Assembly (NCBI GenBank): GCA_934373455.1
Contig: CAKRON010000093.1
Coordinates: 1-9,724, forward strand
Direction: 5' to 3'
Length of the DNA: 9,724 nt
DNA from: an uncultured Marvinbryantia sp.
GTDB lineage: Bacteria; Bacillota; Clostridia; Lachnospirales; Lachnospiraceae
The number at the start of each line of letters is the position of its first letter. Positions within the stretch are counted from its first letter, which is position 1. Below the pieces are notes generated by a model that did not search any database, was not told the origin of the DNA, and was given only the letters and a program-made list of their open reading frames with translations. Made by a program: the position numbers and the translations under genes. This document shows, in pieces, positions 6,264 to 9,724 of this stretch.

Positions 6264-8405
6264 TTACATCATTGGTTCCATTGTCAGAGCCGGATGACCC
6301 TTTTCTTCCAGGAATGCCAGTAATGTTTCTGGATCTTCTGCAACTGTTTCATCACCGATCATGTCTGTGAAGTTCTCAATTCCGTAAAGTTCCTTAGCAG
6401 TTTCATTCAATCTTTCTGCTACAGTTTCTTTCAGTTCTTTTGGCATCCATACGATTCTTGCTACGCCGCCTTCTGCCTTCATGAACTTCTTAGAAGCGAT
6501 GAAGTGTTTACCATGTCCCATGAAACCAGGTGTCTGAACACCACCACCTGTCATAGATGCCAGTTCTGAGAATGTCATACCGATTGGTGTCATACCAGCG
6601 TATTCACGGTTGGCAATACATACACCATTGGAAAGTGGTTCAATACCACAGATACATTCGAAGCATCCGCAGGATGTCATTGGTTTTTCAATGATAGAAT
6701 ACAGTGATACATCTTCCAGAGCACCCTGGGAGAATTTACGAACTGCTTCGTTAACATCTTCGTATTCACCGATTCTTTCATCAATTATTTTTTCCTTTGT
6801 AATGATCTGGCATGGTCCCTGAGGATCCAGTTCGTTTGTTGCTTTTGCATCCAGCCATGAAACAGCACCGCAAAGTCCAAGACGTTCTGGTGTTACTACA
6901 CATACGTGGCTTGGAGAGAATGCCTGACACATGATACAGCTGTAATATACGTCTACAGATTCATCTGTCATAGATGTCAGTCTTTCATCACGTTTATCAA
7001 ATGCCGGGATAGCAAGATTATGACGCAGTTCTGTACATTTTTCTGCATCTGTGTATACTTTAACCTGACATTTATCAACTACTGCTGCGAATTCATTCTT
7101 AACTTTTGCGTAAAGAACTTCACCGATGTGTTTTGCTCTAAATCCAGCATTGAAAGTATCTTTGCTGACACGGATACGGATCATGTCACGCTGTCCTGTA
7201 TGCATAAGGCCTTCTACGCAGTTCAGGTAAGAGTGGAATTTACGTTCAAATACAGATTCAAAGTCTGTCTGCATGTTCTTTCCGGCTACTTCTACTACAT
7301 ATCCGATGGAATGCTTGCTTCCAACTTCAAATTCATCAAAGTCAGGTCCGATTACTTCGATCTTATGATCTTCGATTTCGGAAGCTTCTTTTGTCTGAAC
7401 AAGTTCGAAACAGTCTACACGAGAACCATCGAATTCTACCTGCATATCACCACGACGGATGATTTCACCTTCAAATGCAGAAGCAAATGCTACAGGAATA
7501 TCGATGTTTGTAATCTTGATCTTGATGTCTCTTGCTTCCAGAGATGTTGCATTGAATTTGCTTACATCTTCCTGAACGATTAAGCTCTTTGGTACACGTC
7601 CGTTAACAGCATCAACTGTTGGCTGGTCGTTTGTGATAACAGGGAATCCAAGAGCGATTGCTCCAGCACCACATGCTACGATTACTTCATTCAGTGGAGC
7701 AAATGCATTTACAAATGCCGGTACACGTTCCATTGTGTACTTCATCAGTCCTGCAGCATCTCCTGGCTGAATGTTACCGAAGATCAGAGCTGCTCTGACT
7801 GCTACAGATACAACATGGATAACAGATGTAACGTCTTTTCCAAGAGGGATTACACGTACATTAGCGCCTGTTTTATATCCAAGTTCTTCACACTGATCAA
7901 TGATTCCACCAACCAGAGTTACCAGAATACCCTGTGCCTGATAAGATTTTACAAGGTCTACACCTTCCTGAGCAGTTGGAGCTGCGCCGAGGATAACTGC
8001 AACACCTGGGATATCTCCGGTTACAAGTGGTACACCAAGTTCACGGATCACAGCATCGCCAAGATGTCCGTAGCAAGGAGCTTCATATGGTGTTGCTCCA
8101 TCCATGTATTTCAGTGTTTCGATGAATTCTGCACAAAGAGCAGTAGCTACACCAGACATGAATACATCATTCAGTCTCTTTTCTCTTGTCATAAGAGTCT
8201 TCAGTACGCCAAGAGCTTCTTTCATTTCTCCAAGATTTCCAATCTTTGTACCTGTTACAGCATAGTAGCATGGAAGGCTGTATGCAGTATCAGGAAGTGC
8301 AACGGCTTTATCCGCACCGTTTGCAGCAATCGCGTCATCGATTGCTTTTTCTGTCATTCCAAAGACAGCGTCATTTCCAGCAAATACAACATCAAATAAT
8401 GTCAT
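6264..8405 (-). CDS. acsB: Acetyl-CoA synthase catalytic (alpha) subunit
   Basis: This 713-residue enzyme condenses the methyl group from the CoFeSP, CO from CODH and CoA into acetyl-CoA at the nickel A-cluster. Its length is near the 729 residues of the Moorella protein, and the N-terminal CODH-contacting region is present. The A-cluster ligands are all visible. C490, C493, C502 and C512 (CIMCQAFSPSHVC, then GLC) hold the [4Fe-4S] cubane. C579-G580-C581 (SCGCFEC) is the Cys-Gly-Cys that binds the distal nickel and bridges to the proximal one. Their spacing equals that of Moorella C506, C509, C518, C528, C595 and C597, with a constant offset of 16. A glycine-rich C-terminal stretch, SMTGGGVQTPGFMGHGKHF, is also typical. 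The ribosome binding site AGGAGG (8414-8419) lies 8 bases before the ATG. The gene follows cooC by 17 bases. No clear terminator follows it. Confidence 0.98.
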   Translation of the reverse strand: MTLFDVVFAGNDAVFGMTEKAIDDAIAANGADKAVALPDTAYSLPCYYAVTGTKIGNLGEMKEALGVLKTLMTREKRLNDVFMSGVATALCAEFIETLKYMDGATPYEAPCYGHLGDAVIRELGVPLVTGDIPGVAVILGAAPTAQEGVDLVKSYQAQGILVTLVGGIIDQCEELGYKTGANVRVIPLGKDVTSVIHVVSVAVRAALIFGNIQPGDAAGLMKYTMERVPAFVNAFAPLNEVIVACGAGAIALGFPVITNDQPTVDAVNGRVPKSLIVQEDVSKFNATSLEARDIKIKITNIDIPVAFASAFEGEIIRRGDMQVEFDGSRVDCFELVQTKEASEIEDHKIEVIGPDFDEFEVGSKHSIGYVVEVAGKNMQTDFESVFERKFHSYLNCVEGLMHTGQRDMIRIRVSKDTFNAGFRAKHIGEVLYAKVKNEFAAVVDKCQVKVYTDAEKCTELRHNLAIPAFDKRDERLTSMTDESVDVYYSCIMCQAFSPSHVCVVTPERLGLCGAVSWLDAKATNELDPQGPCQIITKEKIIDERIGEYEDVNEAVRKFSQGALEDVSLYSIIEKPMTSCGCFECICGIEPLSNGVCIANREYAGMTPIGMTFSELASMTGGGVQTPGFMGHGKHFIASKKFMKAEGGVARIVWMPKELKETVAERLNETAKELYGIENFTDMIGDETVAEDPETLLAFLEEKGHPALTMEPMM

Positions 8406-8422
8406 TATTTTATCCTCCTAAA

Positions 8423-9196
8423 TCATTTTGTGGATCGTGCATCCATTTTTTCTTTGATCGCCCGTATCTCATCTACAGCAGTTTTGCTGAAATCATACGG
8501 CGAACTACCTTTTCGATCTGCATCAATCACTTCTTTGTTATAATGAATGAATCCAAGCAAATCCTCTTCCGGTATCTGGCTTTTAATGAATTCTTCATCA
8601 TCCACGTCCCTGACTTTATTAGCGACAACATTCACCTTTTTCACACCCAGCTCATTTGCCAGACGCTTTACATTACGGTATGTCTGAATACTTCTTGCAC
8701 CAGGCTCAATGACAACAACAAACTGATCCATTCCTTCGGTAGTACCTCGTCCCAGATGTTCCAGGCCGGCTTCCATATCCAGAATTACTACATCATCGCT
8801 GCGTAATACGAGATGATTGATGATCCTCTTAAGGATTACATGTTCCGGGCAGACACAGCCACTGTTGGCAGTATCTACAGTTCCCAAAACCAGAAGCTTC
8901 ACACCGTTACATGTTTTTGCATACTTATCCGGAATATCACTTACCATTGGATTTAATTTGTAAAATTTATTGTCGTCAGATGCTCCGGTACGTTCCTGCA
9001 CCAGTTTACGCATTTTAGTAATGGGTACGATCTGATCGATTTCTTCCTGTGAAAAGCCAAGAGCCAGACCGAGGTTTGCATCCGGATCTACGTCCGCTGT
9101 CAACACCTGCTTTCCTTCATCTGCATACAATCGTGCAAGCGTTGCAGCAAATGTTGTTTTTCCGACTCCACCTTTACCAGTTACAGCTATTTTCAT
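8423..9196 (-). CDS. cooC: CooC/AcsF-type nickel-insertion ATPase for CODH/ACS maturation
   Basis: This 257-residue P-loop ATPase of the MinD/ParA (SIMIBI) class helps load nickel into CODH, and possibly into ACS. The deviant Walker A GKGGVGKTT (residues 7-15) has the extra signature lysine K8. The switch/Walker B region is VVILDMEAGLEHLGRGT (136-152). The metal-binding CxC motif, C114-V-C116 (SGCVCPEH), identifies CooC-type proteins, which bind Ni at this motif across a homodimer. The length agrees with the family (about 250-260). The start at 9194-9196 has an AAAGGTGG site 10 bases upstream. The gene lies between the CODH gene and acsB, the two likely client enzymes. CooC and AcsF are close homologues, and the sequence alone does not settle which client is preferred. 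Confidence 0.92.
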   Translation of the reverse strand: MKIAVTGKGGVGKTTFAATLARLYADEGKQVLTADVDPDANLGLALGFSQEEIDQIVPITKMRKLVQERTGASDDNKFYKLNPMVSDIPDKYAKTCNGVKLLVLGTVDTANSGCVCPEHVILKRIINHLVLRSDDVVILDMEAGLEHLGRGTTEGMDQFVVVIEPGARSIQTYRNVKRLANELGVKKVNVVANKVRDVDDEEFIKSQIPEEDLLGFIHYNKEVIDADRKGSSPYDFSKTAVDEIRAIKEKMDARSTK

Positions 9197-9240
9197 TGTA
9201 TTTCATCCACCTTTATTTTCAGTCATTGTTTCGATCTTTA

Positions 9241-9279
9241 GGACAGCGCTCCGCTTTTCATGAAACGAAGCACCTGTCC
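9241..9279 (-). promoter_or_regulatory. Intercistronic hairpin between CODH gene and cooC
   Basis: The 102-base gap holds an inverted repeat with arms 9241-9253 and 9266-9279. The outer GGACAG/CTGTCC pairs perfectly. The inner part pairs through G-U wobbles and one bulged base. The 12-base loop contains the self-complementary TTTCATGAAA. No T tract follows in the minus direction, so it is not a standard terminator. It may be an mRNA processing or stability element that lowers cooC and acsB expression relative to CODH, or the reverse. I saw no convincing promoter in this gap. Confidence 0.5.
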
Positions 9280-9298
9280 ATATGAATGTCCTGAGAAA

Positions 9299-9724
9299 TT
9301 AAATTCCGAGGGCAGCACGTTTTTCTTCAATTCTTTCGATCATCAGATCGCCCAGTTTATCCAGGTCTTTTTCTACTGTGTAAGCAGCTTCTACCCAGTC
9401 TCTTACGCCATTTGTAAGCAGTTCGCACATCTGATCAGAACCAGATACATAAGGATCAACACCAAGGAAAGTATCAAGACCTGTTGATACAACGTAGTTT
9501 CCGATAGATACCGCTTTTTCGGACATCCATTCCGGAGCACATCCAACAACCGGAAGCTGAGAAATGTTCAGTCCTGAATCCTTGGACAGCTCTGCTGCAA
9601 GCATCAGCATACGGCTGATATCTACACAAGATCCCATGTGAAGTACCGGAGGGATATCTGCCAGTTCACAGACTCTCTTCAGACCAGCACCACAAAGATC
9701 TTTTGCAGCCTTGTCCATCAGACC
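9299..9724 (-). CDS. acsA/cooS: Carbon monoxide dehydrogenase catalytic subunit, C-terminal fragment (partial)
   Basis: The open frame continues past the right edge (GL precedes the first internal Met) and ends in TAA at 9299-9301, so only the last 142 residues are seen. The block VLHMGSCVDISR contains the cysteine that corresponds to the C-cluster Ni/Fe ligand (C526 in Carboxydothermus CODH-II). It is followed by about 108 residues, as in full-length enzymes. Further family blocks are GCAPEWMSEKAVSIGNYVVS and GVDPYVSGS. The enzyme interconverts CO2 and CO and, with AcsB next to it, feeds CO through a tunnel to the A-cluster. The upstream ligands (His261 and the B and D cluster cysteines) lie outside the window. 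The position at the head of the acs cluster supports the acetogenic AcsA role rather than a stand-alone CO-oxidising CooS. Confidence 0.95.
   Translation of the reverse strand, partial: GLMDKAAKDLCGAGLKRVCELADIPPVLHMGSCVDISRMLMLAAELSKDSGLNISQLPVVGCAPEWMSEKAVSIGNYVVSTGLDTFLGVDPYVSGSDQMCELLTNGVRDWVEAAYTVEKDLDKLGDLMIERIEEKRAALGI

Noticed and set aside
6107..6370. 87-codon plus-strand open frame overlapping the acsB-acsD gap
   Set aside because: It overlaps the acsB 3' end and the promoter region. There is no good ribosome binding site, and the hydrophobic content follows from AT-rich DNA.
6906..7583. 225-codon plus-strand open frame opposite acsB
   Set aside because: It has the same Cys/Phe-rich shadow composition and lies wholly within the well-supported acsB gene.
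7815..8399. 194-codon plus-strand open frame opposite the start of acsB
   Set aside because: It is a shadow of acsB. No domain or promoter is evident.

Overview
All genes in this window lie on the minus strand. They form the core of the carbonyl (western) branch of the Wood-Ljungdahl pathway, the acetyl-CoA synthase / CO dehydrogenase cluster. The organism is very probably an acetogenic Firmicute of the Lachnospiraceae, Blautia-like. The reasons are moderate GC content, strong AGGAGG ribosome binding sites, ACS and CODH sequences of the bacterial acetogen type, and the company of acsV and fchA. The genus is inferred from general resemblance, not demonstrated.

In transcription order (right to left) the layout is: the C-terminal end of the CO dehydrogenase catalytic subunit (cut by the window edge); a CooC-type nickel-insertion ATPase; the acetyl-CoA synthase subunit acsB; a 227-base gap with a good sigma-A promoter and a 14-bp hairpin; then acsD and acsC (small and large subunits of the corrinoid iron-sulfur protein), acsE (methyl-THF:corrinoid methyltransferase) and acsV (ATP-dependent reductive activator of the corrinoid protein). 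A hairpin follows acsV. Then come a DUF3786 protein of unknown function and the first 51 codons of fchA (methenyl-THF cyclohydrolase), cut by the left edge.

How they work together: FchA belongs to the methyl branch, which turns formate into methyl-THF. AcsE moves the methyl group from methyl-THF to the cobalt of AcsC/AcsD. AcsB joins that methyl group to CO made by CODH and to CoA, giving acetyl-CoA. CooC loads nickel into CODH (and perhaps ACS). AcsV rescues cobalt that has been oxidised to the inactive Co(II) state. All diagnostic metal ligands that I checked are present: the A-cluster cysteines of AcsB, the [4Fe-4S] cysteines of AcsC, the CxC of CooC, the C-cluster cysteine in the CODH fragment and the ferredoxin cysteines of AcsV.

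The enzymes themselves are well described. The parts worth a second look are the regulatory layout (a promoter and structured leader that split the cluster into cooS-cooC-acsB and acsD-C-E-V units, intercistronic hairpins, and a 12-base promoter motif shared by two leaders) and the DUF3786 gene inside a one-carbon locus. I found no mobile element, CRISPR array, tRNA or rRNA, and no convincing plus-strand gene. No gene-free stretch exceeds 300 bases.
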